Program-made: the position numbers and the translations under genes
From: Tenacibaculum ovolyticum DSM 18103
Lineage (GTDB): Bacteria; Bacteroidota; Bacteroidia; Flavobacteriales; Flavobacteriaceae
NCBI RefSeq assembly: GCF_000430545.1
Contig: NZ_KE387163.1
Span: forward strand, 186,001 to 250,000
DNA: 64,000 nucleotides
Reading direction: 5' to 3'
The notes under the pieces: generated by a model
The model's input: only the letters and a program-made list of their open reading frames with translations
Told to the model about the DNA's origin: nothing
Database searches by the model: none
Shown: positions 52,858 through 62,000 of the stretch, piece by piece
Position numbering within the stretch: position 1 is the stretch's first letter
Layout of the letters: every line of letters starts with the position of its first letter

Positions 52858-53536
52858 ACTACTAAAAGCACTAGGAGTTACAATAGCAATTATAATTGTT
52901 GCAATCGGTATATTTTATATTACCAATAATGAGAAAATGCCAATAGGTAATAAAGGGTCTGAAGCAGATACTTTAGCTAACAAAATGTTAAACGCCTTAA
53001 ATTATGAAGCGTATAAAAGCACGCGTTTTATTGAATGGAGCTTTAGAGGCAAGCATTTTTACAAATGGGACAAACAACAAAATATAGTTGAAGTTTCTTG
53101 GGATAAAAATAAAGTAATCTTGCATACGAAATCGCCAGAAAAAAGTGAGATTTTTATTGATGGAAAATTAACAGATGATTTAGCTGTTTTAAAAAAAGCT
53201 ACTGATTATTTTAATAATGATAGTTTTTGGCTAATTGCACCTTATAAAGTTTTTGAAAATGGTATTGAACGAAAGGTTATACAACACAAAAACAAAGATG
53301 CACTAATGATAACATACACAACTGGTGGTTCTACCCCTGGAGATTCTTATCTATGGATTCTAGATGATACAGGAAAGCCTGTTGCCTTTAAAATGTGGGT
53401 TTCAATAATTCCTACAGGAGGAATGCAAGCTTCTTGGAGTGATTGGGTAACAACTAAATCTGGAGCATTTTTACCTGCAAAACATGAATTACCTATAGGA
53501 ATTTTAGATATGGGAGAAGTAAAAGGATATAATTAA
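52847..53536 (+). CDS. Membrane-anchored or secreted hypothetical protein
   Basis: The 229-residue protein has a single N-terminal membrane or signal segment (ALGVTIAIIIVAIGIFYI) and an extracytoplasmic domain with IEWSFRGKHFYKWDKQQ and WLIAPYKVFENGIER. It resembles a conserved Bacteroidetes family that I cannot name. It overlaps the ATP-grasp gene and precedes the methyltransferase gene by 2 bp, so the three form an operon. Confidence 0.65.
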   Translation: MKNKLLKALGVTIAIIIVAIGIFYITNNEKMPIGNKGSEADTLANKMLNALNYEAYKSTRFIEWSFRGKHFYKWDKQQNIVEVSWDKNKVILHTKSPEKSEIFIDGKLTDDLAVLKKATDYFNNDSFWLIAPYKVFENGIERKVIQHKNKDALMITYTTGGSTPGDSYLWILDDTGKPVAFKMWVSIIPTGGMQASWSDWVTTKSGAFLPAKHELPIGILDMGEVKGYN

Positions 53537-53538
53537 TT

Positions 53539-54720
53539 TTGAACACAACTATCTTACAAAAAGAAGTTCAGGTTTTTATAAACGAGAACTTAAAAGCAGA
53601 TATCAATAAACTAATTTTAAAAGGAAGTCCTTTTGAAGGTGTTTCGATTCAAGAATTAGCTAATCAGATAATAGCCAAACAGAAATCAGAAATAAAACTT
53701 CCTACTTGGTTTAATACTGAAAAAATATACTACCCTAAAAAGATTAGTATTGAGCAAACTTCATCTGAAATTACCGCTGAATATAAATCAAAACTAATAA
53801 CAGGAGATACTTTTATTGACATTACAGGAGGTTTTGGTATCGATTGCTATGCTTTTGCTAAACAATTTAAAAATGTTGTCCATTGCGAAATAAACGAAGA
53901 ACTATCTGAAATTGTATCCTATAATTACCAGCAACTAAATATTAACAATATTACAACTATTGCCAAAAACGGAATAGATTACTTAAAAAATACAAATCAA
54001 AAATTTGATTGTATTTATATTGATCCATCAAGAAGAAATGATGTAAAAGGAAAAGTGTTTTTACTAAATGATTGTCTACCTAATGTACCTGAAAATTTAG
54101 AGTTTTTATTCACAAAAACTGATACAATACTTATTAAAAATTCTCCAATACTAGATATCACGTCTACAATTAATGAATTAAATTTTGTTAAAGAAATACA
54201 TGTTATCTCTATAAAAAACGAGGTAAAAGAATTACTTTTCCTCTTAAAAAAAGAAGATAAAGAGATTATTGAGGTAAAAACACTTAATGTTTTGAAAAAC
54301 AATAGTGAAGTATTTAACTTTAAACTCAAAAAATCCCTCGACACAACATACTCAACACCTTTAACTTTCTTATACGAACCTAATGCTGCTATTTTAAAAT
54401 CAGGGGGATTTAATGAGGTCTCAAACCAGTTAAAAGTAAATAAACTCCATCAACACTCCCATCTTTACACCTCTAAAGAGTTAATAGAATTCTTCCCTGG
54501 TAGAACATTTAAAGTTGACACCATCATTCCATACAATAAAAAGAAAATAAAAAAACTTTTAACAACACCAAAAGCAAACATAACAACACGAAATTTCCCG
54601 AAAACTGTAGCTCAAATTCGATTAGAAACTAAATTAAAAGACGGAGGTGATACCTTTCTTTTTTTTACGACAAATGTTAATAATGAGTTAATTGTAATCA
54701 GTTGTACTAAAATCAAATAA
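53539..54720 (+). CDS. Class I SAM-dependent methyltransferase with THUMP-like C-terminal domain
   Basis: The 393-residue protein has FIDITGGFGIDCYAFAKQF, a SAM-binding motif I, and DCIYIDPSRRN, a motif-IV-like catalytic segment with DPSRR. The C-terminal 100 residues (FPGRTFKVDTIIPYN to the end) fit the THUMP-like domain of a conserved Bacteroidetes family. It is probably an RNA or nucleotide methyltransferase. The start is a TTG (53539), 2 bp after the stop of the preceding gene; no better start exists. Confidence 0.82.
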   Translation: MNTTILQKEVQVFINENLKADINKLILKGSPFEGVSIQELANQIIAKQKSEIKLPTWFNTEKIYYPKKISIEQTSSEITAEYKSKLITGDTFIDITGGFGIDCYAFAKQFKNVVHCEINEELSEIVSYNYQQLNINNITTIAKNGIDYLKNTNQKFDCIYIDPSRRNDVKGKVFLLNDCLPNVPENLEFLFTKTDTILIKNSPILDITSTINELNFVKEIHVISIKNEVKELLFLLKKEDKEIIEVKTLNVLKNNSEVFNFKLKKSLDTTYSTPLTFLYEPNAAILKSGGFNEVSNQLKVNKLHQHSHLYTSKELIEFFPGRTFKVDTIIPYNKKKIKKLLTTPKANITTRNFPKTVAQIRLETKLKDGGDTFLFFTTNVNNELIVISCTKIK

Positions 54721-54782
54721 CAAATACCACAATATATACAGATACTTCCCGTTAAAAATATAGTAAACACAATAAGATTAGT

Positions 54783-54843
54783 GTGTTTTATTAATTAGGG
54801 GAAATAAAACACGCCATAAAGCCTTGTTGCAAAACAAGGCTTT
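54783..54843 (+). terminator. Double hairpin terminator after the methyltransferase gene
   Basis: The first hairpin is GTGTTTTATT/AATAAAACAC (54783-54792 and 54803-54812). The second is AAAGCCTTGTT/AACAAGGCTTT (54818-54828 and 54833-54843), followed by TC ATTT. The second is a good intrinsic terminator. Both lie upstream of the fdhD promoter. Confidence 0.75.
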
Positions 54844-54863
54844 TCATTTAACTTACTTTTAAG

Positions 54864-54871
54864 TACATTTG
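54864..54871 (+). promoter_or_regulatory. -7 box of the fdhD/fdhF operon
   Basis: TACATTTG fits TAnnTTTG and ends 8 bp before the ATG at 54880, so the leader would be only a few bases long or absent. Confidence 0.5.
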
Positions 54872-54879
54872 TTTACAAC

Positions 54880-55683
54880 ATGAAACAAGCAAGTATTTAT
54901 CAGTCTATAAAATTATCTGAAAACTCCTCTCAAAAAGTTGAAGATAATCTTGTCATTGAAGCCCCTCTACAAATAAACATAAATAGTGAATCTTACACTG
55001 TCGTAATGAGAACCCCTGGTGATGACAAAGAACTTATTAGAGGACTTTTATACGCTGAAGATATATACAAAAGCAATGATCAATTAAGAATCGAAATTAT
55101 TGAAATAAACAGTGATTCTTCATCAATTATAAACGCTATCATTCCTAAAGAAAAATTACGAAAAGGATACTTAAATAAAAGAACACTTTTATCAGTTTCG
55201 TCTTGTGGAATTTGCGGAAAAAAAGAACTGAAAGATTTAGAACCAAGTGGCAAACCTTTAAATATAAATAGTAATGAATCAGTTGATATAACATTTGATA
55301 TGTTTTTAAAAATGAATGATTTACAGTTTTTATTTAAAAACACAGGAGGTAGTCATGCTTGCGCATTATTTGATAAAGAAAAAGAACTCTTAACAATAAA
55401 AGAAGACATAGGTCGGCACAATGCAGTTGATAAATGTATTGGTGATTTAATTAATAAAAACAGCTTAAAAAAAGTTAGCTACATGCTTGTAAGCGGACGC
55501 GTTTCTTATGAAATTGTATCCAAAGCTTTCTTTGCTAAAATCTCTATTATTATTGCTGTTTCTGCCTGCTCTTCTCTAGCTGTTGATTTTGCAAAAGAAT
55601 TTGGAATCTGCTTAATAGGTTTCAGTAGAAATAAAAAAATGACTATTTACTCAAATCCTCAATACATTAACTATGAGCGATAA
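54880..55683 (+). CDS. fdhD: FdhD sulfurtransferase for molybdo-enzyme maturation
   Basis: The 267-residue protein has the catalytic loop SVSSCGICGKKEL with C109 and C112, which pass sulfur to the molybdenum cofactor of formate-dehydrogenase-type enzymes. TGGSHACALFD and EDIGRHNAVDKCIG are the other conserved blocks. The gene overlaps the downstream molybdo-enzyme gene by 11 bp, so chaperone and client are made together. The very short leader suggests near-leaderless translation. Confidence 0.9.
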   Translation: MKQASIYQSIKLSENSSQKVEDNLVIEAPLQININSESYTVVMRTPGDDKELIRGLLYAEDIYKSNDQLRIEIIEINSDSSSIINAIIPKEKLRKGYLNKRTLLSVSSCGICGKKELKDLEPSGKPLNINSNESVDITFDMFLKMNDLQFLFKNTGGSHACALFDKEKELLTIKEDIGRHNAVDKCIGDLINKNSLKKVSYMLVSGRVSYEIVSKAFFAKISIIIAVSACSSLAVDFAKEFGICLIGFSRNKKMTIYSNPQYINYER

Positions 55684-57967
55684 AAAAACACATGCTCAAC
55701 CTCCAGAAAAATTAACAGGTATAAAACTTATAGATATCCCCAAGAAAGCTGTAGGTACAAAAGCAATACAATCTGCTCTGAACCATGTTTTTTCTGAAAC
55801 AGGAGTATCTAAAGGGATTAGTTTACTTAAAAACATTAATCAGTTAGATGGTTTTGATTGCCCAGGTTGTGCATGGCCAGATCCTGATGAAAAAAGAGCT
55901 TTTTTAGCTGAATACTGTGAAAACGGAGCAAAAGCAGTTGCTGAGGAAGCAACTAAAAATAGAGTATCTCCTTTATTCTTTGCTACACATTCCGTTCAAG
56001 AAATGTCTGAATGGTCTGATTATGAAATAGGAAAAAGCGGACGCATTACCCATCCAATGATTTTACGTGAAGGTACTGACAATTACGAAGAAACAACATG
56101 GGAAGAAGCTTTTAAACTCATTGGTAAAGAGTTAAATCATTTAAAATCTCCTGATGAAGCAATTTTCTACACTTCAGGTAGAACTAGTAATGAAGCTGCT
56201 TTTTTATACCAACTTTTTGTTAGAAAATTCGGAACAAATAATTTACCAGATTGCTCTAATATGTGTCATGAAAGTAGCGGTAGCGCACTTTCTGAAACGT
56301 TAGGTATAGGTAAAGGTTCTGTTACTTTAGATGATTTTAATCATGCCGATTTAGTTATTGTTATTGGGCAAAACCCAGGAACAAACCACCCTAGAATGCT
56401 TTCAGCTTTAAAGGATACTAAAAAAAATGGAGGAAAAATAATAACCATAAATCCACTACCAGAAGTTGGCTTAATGAATTATGTAGATCCTCAGAATCCT
56501 TTAAAATGGATCGGATCGGGTGATAAATTAACAGATTTGTTTCTTCAAGTGAAAATCAATGGAGATGTTGCTTTATTAAAAATCATCTTAAAATTGATGA
56601 AAGAAAAAGAAATGAAGCAACCTAATACTGTTTTCGACCATCAATTTATCAAAGAAAAAACACATGGAATAGATGAATTTTTAAGCGAATTAGATAACTA
56701 TACCATTAATGAATTACTCCCTCAGACAGGGCTCCCTTTAGAACAAATTGAAGAGGCCACCGAATTGATTATCAAAAATGATAAAATTATTATCTGCTGG
56801 GCAATGGGACTGACTCAACATAAAAACGGTGTAGATAATATCCGTGAAATTGTTAATTTACTTTTATTAAAAGGAAGTATTGGTAAAAAAGGTGCTGGTA
56901 CATGCCCCGTAAGAGGTCACTCAAACGTGCAAGGTGATCGCACCATGGGAATATGGGAAAAGCCTAAAGACAGTTTTTTAGACAACTTAGAAAAAGAATT
57001 TCAATTTAAAGCACCTCGTAAACACGGCTACGATGTAATTGACGCTATTGAAGCAATGCATCAACAAAAAGCAAAAGTATTTATAGGTATGGGTGGAAAC
57101 TTTATTTCTGCAACACCTGATACAGAATACACAGCTGAAGCATTAAAAAATTGTAATTTAACAGTACAAATTTCAACAAAACTAAATAGAAGCCACCTAA
57201 TTCATGGTAAGCAGGCATTAATTCTTCCATGCTTAGGTCGTTCAGAAAAAGATATTCAAGAAACTGGAGAACAATTTGTTTCTGTAGAGAATTCTATGGG
57301 TGTTGTACATCAATCTAACGGGCATTTAACTCCCGCTTCAGAAAAACTACTTAGTGAACCTGCTATTGTAGCTGGTATTGCCAAAGCAACACTAATAAAT
57401 ACTAAAGTTAATTGGTTATCATTAGTTACGAATTATGATTTAATTCGTAATAAAATTGAGGCTACCATTCCTGGATTTGAAAATTACAACCAAAGAGTTC
57501 GAATAAAAGGAGGTTTTTATTTACCAAATAATGCTAGAGAAAATAGCTACACTCCTACTTTAACAGGAAAAGCAAACTTTTCTACAAATTTACCCTCAGA
57601 CATAATTTTAGATAATAATCAATTTATGATGATGACGATTCGTACACACGACCAGTACAATACTACTATTTATGGTTTAGATGATCGTTATAGAGGTATA
57701 TTAAACGAACGTAGAGTTATTTTTATGAATCCTGATGATATGAAAGAGCAAGGTTTATCTAAATTAGATAAAGTGGACTTAACCAGTCATTTTCAAGGAG
57801 AAAAAAGAGAAGCTATCGGTTTTTTAGTAATTCCTTATAGCATACCAAAACAATGTACAGCAACCTATTTCCCTGAAACCAATGTATTAGTACCTTTAAA
57901 AAACAAGGCTAGAATTAGCAATACACCTGCTTCAAAAACAGTAACAATTACTATAAAAAAACAGTAG
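55673..57967 (+). CDS. FdhF/YdeP-family molybdopterin oxidoreductase
   Basis: The 764-residue catalytic subunit has a CPGCAWPD segment (C63, C66) characteristic of the YdeP branch. It also has the molybdenum-ligand region NMCHESSGSALSETLG, the MGD-binding VIGQNPGTNHPRML and the C-terminal molydopterin-dinucleotide domain with MMTIRTHDQYNTTIYG. It is shorter than classic formate dehydrogenases and no iron-sulfur N-terminal domain is present. E. coli YdeP is linked to acid resistance; the substrate here is unknown. No electron-transfer partner gene is nearby. Confidence 0.86.
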   Translation: MSDKKTHAQPPEKLTGIKLIDIPKKAVGTKAIQSALNHVFSETGVSKGISLLKNINQLDGFDCPGCAWPDPDEKRAFLAEYCENGAKAVAEEATKNRVSPLFFATHSVQEMSEWSDYEIGKSGRITHPMILREGTDNYEETTWEEAFKLIGKELNHLKSPDEAIFYTSGRTSNEAAFLYQLFVRKFGTNNLPDCSNMCHESSGSALSETLGIGKGSVTLDDFNHADLVIVIGQNPGTNHPRMLSALKDTKKNGGKIITINPLPEVGLMNYVDPQNPLKWIGSGDKLTDLFLQVKINGDVALLKIILKLMKEKEMKQPNTVFDHQFIKEKTHGIDEFLSELDNYTINELLPQTGLPLEQIEEATELIIKNDKIIICWAMGLTQHKNGVDNIREIVNLLLLKGSIGKKGAGTCPVRGHSNVQGDRTMGIWEKPKDSFLDNLEKEFQFKAPRKHGYDVIDAIEAMHQQKAKVFIGMGGNFISATPDTEYTAEALKNCNLTVQISTKLNRSHLIHGKQALILPCLGRSEKDIQETGEQFVSVENSMGVVHQSNGHLTPASEKLLSEPAIVAGIAKATLINTKVNWLSLVTNYDLIRNKIEATIPGFENYNQRVRIKGGFYLPNNARENSYTPTLTGKANFSTNLPSDIILDNNQFMMMTIRTHDQYNTTIYGLDDRYRGILNERRVIFMNPDDMKEQGLSKLDKVDLTSHFQGEKREAIGFLVIPYSIPKQCTATYFPETNVLVPLKNKARISNTPASKTVTITIKKQ

Positions 57968-58022
57968 TAAAAAAAGATTTGTATTTTCGTATAATATTTC
58001 TAATAAAAATCAACCCATAATT

Positions 58023-58652
58023 ATGCCTTTTATAGAAGAAGAAAAGTTTAAGTTAATGCAAGAAGACTTAGATAACGCTAAATTAAAAAGAGAAGAAGCT
58101 GAAAATGAATTAAATAGTGTTAACGAAAATTTCACTTCTTTCAAAAAAAAATCTAAAAGAACTCCAATACTATTAGGATTACTACTAGGTTTAGCTTTAG
58201 GAACTTCTTATTACCTATACACCAATAATGGTGTAGTAAAAACTACTTCAACAGCAAGTAATGATATTGCTCTTATAAAAAAGAATGAAGGTCTTAGAAT
58301 TCTAGATAGCGTTAAAAGAGCAACAAAAAGAGCAACAAAAAAAGTAATTAAAAGTGGTGTTAATGAAAATAATCTAGATTCAACCATTTCAGATGTAAGT
58401 GAAAACACAGCAGGAGAAACAATGTATTCTGTTCAAATAGGTATGTTTTCTAAAAAAAAGTATGCATTGCTATCTTCTAAAACAATTCCATCTATAGTAA
58501 GTAGTGCCGATGGTTATTTTAAGTATTCATTAGGGTTATTTACAACTTTAAACGAAGCTAAAAACTTAAAAAACGAATTAATAAAAGTTGGTTTTAAAGA
58601 TGCTTTTGTAGCTTCTTATATTAACGGAAAAAGAAAAAAAATACACAATTAA
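58023..58652 (+). CDS. SPOR-domain single-pass membrane protein
   Basis: The 209-residue protein has a coiled-coil N-terminus (about 8-42, heptad-like LMQEDLDNAKLKREEAENEL), a membrane helix (about 47-66) and a periplasmic C-terminal SPOR-like domain (about 130-205, starting YSVQIGMFSKKKYALL). SPOR domains bind denuded peptidoglycan strands. It lies 55 bp after the molybdo-enzyme gene and 12 bp before a beta-barrel gene, with which it may be co-transcribed. Confidence 0.75.
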   Translation: MPFIEEEKFKLMQEDLDNAKLKREEAENELNSVNENFTSFKKKSKRTPILLGLLLGLALGTSYYLYTNNGVVKTTSTASNDIALIKKNEGLRILDSVKRATKRATKKVIKSGVNENNLDSTISDVSENTAGETMYSVQIGMFSKKKYALLSSKTIPSIVSSADGYFKYSLGLFTTLNEAKNLKNELIKVGFKDAFVASYINGKRKKIHN

Positions 58653-58664
58653 ATTTTATAACTA

Positions 58665-60179
58665 ATGCTATTACAAATTAGTAAACGAGCACTTATAATA
58701 TGTTTTATTATGAGTGTTCATTTTTTTTACGCGCAAACTACAACTCCTCAAAAAGAAACTCAAATAGGTTTTGGTCAAATAGATTACCTTCCTATTAAAA
58801 TGCCTGGAAATGAAAAAGATATGGACTTTACTGGTGTTCATTATAATTTAAAACTTAATGACTGGAGCTATGCTGGTGTTGGAATATATGGTGCTGTTGG
58901 CGGAATTCGTGGTGGTTTTTTCACCTTGGGTATTAACGCTGGTATTCAACAAAAAATAACAGATAACTTATTTATAGATACAGGATTTCATTTTGGCGGC
59001 GGCGGTGGTGCTTCAGCTCCAGACGGCGGTGGTGCTTTTATCTTACCTCACTTAAATTTAGGTTATAATTTCAAGTACTTTTCTACAACTGCAGGTTATA
59101 GTTACATCAACTTTTTTGATAAAGGAACTATTAAAAGTAATCAATTTAATGTAGCTGTTCAAATACCACTATCTTTTGAAAATGCAAATTTTAAAGAACG
59201 TGAAAACTCTTTTAAAATAGATGATTTTAAAAACTCTTCATGGAATACACCTAGTGACAGAATTTCTTTATTAATGCATTTGAATAATTTATCTGTAACG
59301 AAAGGTAATTATAAAGGCAAAACAATAAGATTAGCTGGTTTTGAGTTGAACTCATATTTAACTGATAATATATTTTTCTTTGTAAAAGCTGACGGCGCAT
59401 ACCATGGCATTAAAGCTGGATACATGGATGTTCTTTTAGGTGGTGGTTATCATTTATCTATGAATAAAAACCGCACAAACATACTCGCTAAATTTGGTAT
59501 TGGAGCTGGTGGCGGTGGCGGAGTTCAGACTAAAGGAGGTTTTTTAATTTACCCTGATATTTCGATAGAACAGAAGCTGTTTGATAACATTTATGCTTCA
59601 ATCAATAAAGGTTATTTAATGAGTCCAGATACTCACTTCTCTTCTTCTACCCTAGGTTTTGGATTAAAATATTATATTGATAAGGACGGTACATCATCAA
59701 AAGGAAATGATTTTTCAATAGGAAAATTCAAAGGCCTAGAAACTATTATAAAACAAGATTTATACTTTAATGCTTCTAGAGATACAGGAATAAATGAAAA
59801 TATGCATCAAATATCGCTGCAAATAAACTTTTTCCTAAATAAATACGTATATGCTTCAGGTCAAACATCATTTGCTAATTTTGGTGATGCAGGTGCTTAT
59901 GCTGAAGGAATTGTAGGTTTAGGAATACAGTCAAATTCATTTTTTAACAATACAACATCAGTATTTGCACAATTATTAGGTGGTGCTGCTGGCGGTGGAG
60001 CTATTAGTACTGGGCAAGGTTTAATCGTAAAACCTAGTATAGGTGTTAATTATAAATTAGGAAATAAATTGAATTTACGCGGTGGTTTGGGATACGTTAA
60101 AGCTCGCGGTGGAAGTTTAAGTAGTACTTATTTAAATTTTGGAATAAACTATAACTTTTCATATTTAAGTGTTAAATAA
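58665..60179 (+). CDS. Glycine-rich outer-membrane beta-barrel-like protein
   Basis: The 504-residue protein has a signal peptide ending SVHFFYA/QTT. The remainder is made of amphipathic strands, many with aromatic residues. Three unusual glycine clusters occur: HFGGGGGASAPDGGGAF, FGIGAGGGGGVQTKGG and LLGGAAGGGAISTG. The sequence ends in YNFSYLSVK, an acceptable barrel C-terminus. The strand pattern suggests two related halves. No function is known to me. It follows the SPOR protein by 12 bp. Confidence 0.7.
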   Translation: MLLQISKRALIICFIMSVHFFYAQTTTPQKETQIGFGQIDYLPIKMPGNEKDMDFTGVHYNLKLNDWSYAGVGIYGAVGGIRGGFFTLGINAGIQQKITDNLFIDTGFHFGGGGGASAPDGGGAFILPHLNLGYNFKYFSTTAGYSYINFFDKGTIKSNQFNVAVQIPLSFENANFKERENSFKIDDFKNSSWNTPSDRISLLMHLNNLSVTKGNYKGKTIRLAGFELNSYLTDNIFFFVKADGAYHGIKAGYMDVLLGGGYHLSMNKNRTNILAKFGIGAGGGGGVQTKGGFLIYPDISIEQKLFDNIYASINKGYLMSPDTHFSSSTLGFGLKYYIDKDGTSSKGNDFSIGKFKGLETIIKQDLYFNASRDTGINENMHQISLQINFFLNKYVYASGQTSFANFGDAGAYAEGIVGLGIQSNSFFNNTTSVFAQLLGGAAGGGAISTGQGLIVKPSIGVNYKLGNKLNLRGGLGYVKARGGSLSSTYLNFGINYNFSYLSVK

Positions 60180-60185
60180 TTAATT

Positions 60186-61862
60186 GTGCAAACATATTTT
60201 CAATATTTTTCTAGCCCTATAAAAGATATTAAACTTCCAACCAAGTTTACCTTCCCTTTTTATTATGAGCCACATATACTATGTAAATTAGCTACAATAG
60301 AGGTGCAAAATTATTTAAAAACACAAACTGATTTTAAACATAATTTTGGGCTAGACAATTCTTTTGAAGGATTACCTATTGGAAAAATGTTTGGTGTTTT
60401 AATTGTTCAAAATAACCAAAATGAAATAGGATACCTCACAGCTGTATCAGGTAAACTGGGCGAAAAAAACAATCATATAAAATTTGTTCCACCTGTTTAT
60501 GACATGCTCGCTAAAGATTCTTATTATTTAGAAGAAAAAAAAGAATTAAATAACATTAATACAGTTTTAGAGAGCTTAATTATAAATACAACCTACTTAG
60601 CCTTAGTATCAGAATACAAATCAACCACTAAAAAAGCGAATGATGATATTCTAAATAAAAAAGAAGCACTAAAATTTGGTAAAAAAGAGCGTAAAAAACG
60701 AAGAGAAACTGCAATTTCAAAACTATCTGCAACTGAATATGCTCTTTTTGAAAAAACATTAAGTAAAGAAAGTATTGATGCTAAATGTTTTTTTAATAAT
60801 GTTACCAGGTACTGGGAGCACACTTTACAACCTATAAAAGATAAGCTTACTCTTTTTACAAATAAAATAACACTCTTAAAAGAACAACGAAAATCAAAAT
60901 CAGTAGCACTACAACAATACATATCAGAACAATATCAATTTTTAAATTCAAAAAAAGAAATTAAAAATTTAGCAGAATTATTTACTAATACACCTGTACA
61001 AAATTTACCTGCAGGTTCTGGTGAATGTGCAGCCCCTAAATTATTACAATACGCTTTTCTAAATAATTTAAAGCCAATTGCAATGGCTGAATTTTGGTGG
61101 GGAGAATCACCAAATAAAGAAATACGAAAACATCAACAGTTTTATCCTGCTTGTCAAGGAAAATGTAAGCCTATCTTAACACATATGTTGTCTGGAATAG
61201 AAATGGATACAAATCCATTGCTACAAAACCCTGCTATCGGAAAAGAACTTGAAACTATTTTTGAGGATGAGCAATTAATTGTTATTTATAAACCTAACGA
61301 ATTTTTATCAGTTCCTGGAATCCATATTCAAGATTCGGTATACTCACGAATCAAACAACAAGTAAAAAATATTTCTGGGCCAGTTATTGTTCATCGTTTA
61401 GATATGTCTACCTCCGGATTATTAGTTTTAGCAAAAAATAAAGAATCACATAAGTTTTTACAGAATCAATTCATTAATAGAACTGTTAAAAAGAGATATA
61501 CCGCTTTGCTAGATGGTATTATTAAAGAAGATCATGGATCTATAGATTTGCCGTTGCGTGTTGATTTAGATGATAGGCCAAGGCAATTAGTTTGCTATGA
61601 ACATGGTAAGCCTGCAAAAACTAAATGGGAAGTTATTGAACGTAAAAACGGTAAAACAAAAATCCACTTCTACCCTATCTCTGGGCGAACACACCAATTA
61701 AGAGTTCATGCCTCTCATGTATTAGGTTTAAACGCACCTATTTTTGGAGATGATTTATATGGTGTAAAATCTAATCGCTTACATTTACATGCAGATACGC
61801 TAGAGTTTTCTCACCCAACAACTAAGCAAAAAATGATTTTTAAAAAGGAAGCTGATTTTTAA
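60186..61862 (+). CDS. Long RluA-family pseudouridine synthase
   Basis: The 558-residue protein starts with GTG. An N-terminal region of about 340 residues, including a long Lys-rich coiled-coil segment (about 140-250) and a Cys-containing part ending PACQGKCKP, precedes a C-terminal RluA catalytic domain. There HRLDMSTSG holds catalytic Asp406, followed by SGRTHQLRVHASH. This two-part architecture is found in Bacteroidetes and gammaproteobacteria. The RNA target is unknown; the large extension may supply specificity. Confidence 0.85.
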   Translation: MQTYFQYFSSPIKDIKLPTKFTFPFYYEPHILCKLATIEVQNYLKTQTDFKHNFGLDNSFEGLPIGKMFGVLIVQNNQNEIGYLTAVSGKLGEKNNHIKFVPPVYDMLAKDSYYLEEKKELNNINTVLESLIINTTYLALVSEYKSTTKKANDDILNKKEALKFGKKERKKRRETAISKLSATEYALFEKTLSKESIDAKCFFNNVTRYWEHTLQPIKDKLTLFTNKITLLKEQRKSKSVALQQYISEQYQFLNSKKEIKNLAELFTNTPVQNLPAGSGECAAPKLLQYAFLNNLKPIAMAEFWWGESPNKEIRKHQQFYPACQGKCKPILTHMLSGIEMDTNPLLQNPAIGKELETIFEDEQLIVIYKPNEFLSVPGIHIQDSVYSRIKQQVKNISGPVIVHRLDMSTSGLLVLAKNKESHKFLQNQFINRTVKKRYTALLDGIIKEDHGSIDLPLRVDLDDRPRQLVCYEHGKPAKTKWEVIERKNGKTKIHFYPISGRTHQLRVHASHVLGLNAPIFGDDLYGVKSNRLHLHADTLEFSHPTTKQKMIFKKEADF

Positions 61863-62000
61863 ACTCTTCACTCCTATTACCTTCTTAAAACGTTGGTTTT
61901 ATTAACTTAACACAAAAAAGGAACTTGCGATTTACAGAAAAACATCTATTTTTACTTATTTTACAAGTCTAATTAATTTTTATTACGCCCCCGAAATGTT

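Noticed and set aside
54783..54843. Molybdenum-cofactor riboswitch before fdhD
   Set aside because: The two hairpins end upstream of the likely promoter at 54864-54871, and the second is a standard terminator, so they belong to the methyltransferase transcript.
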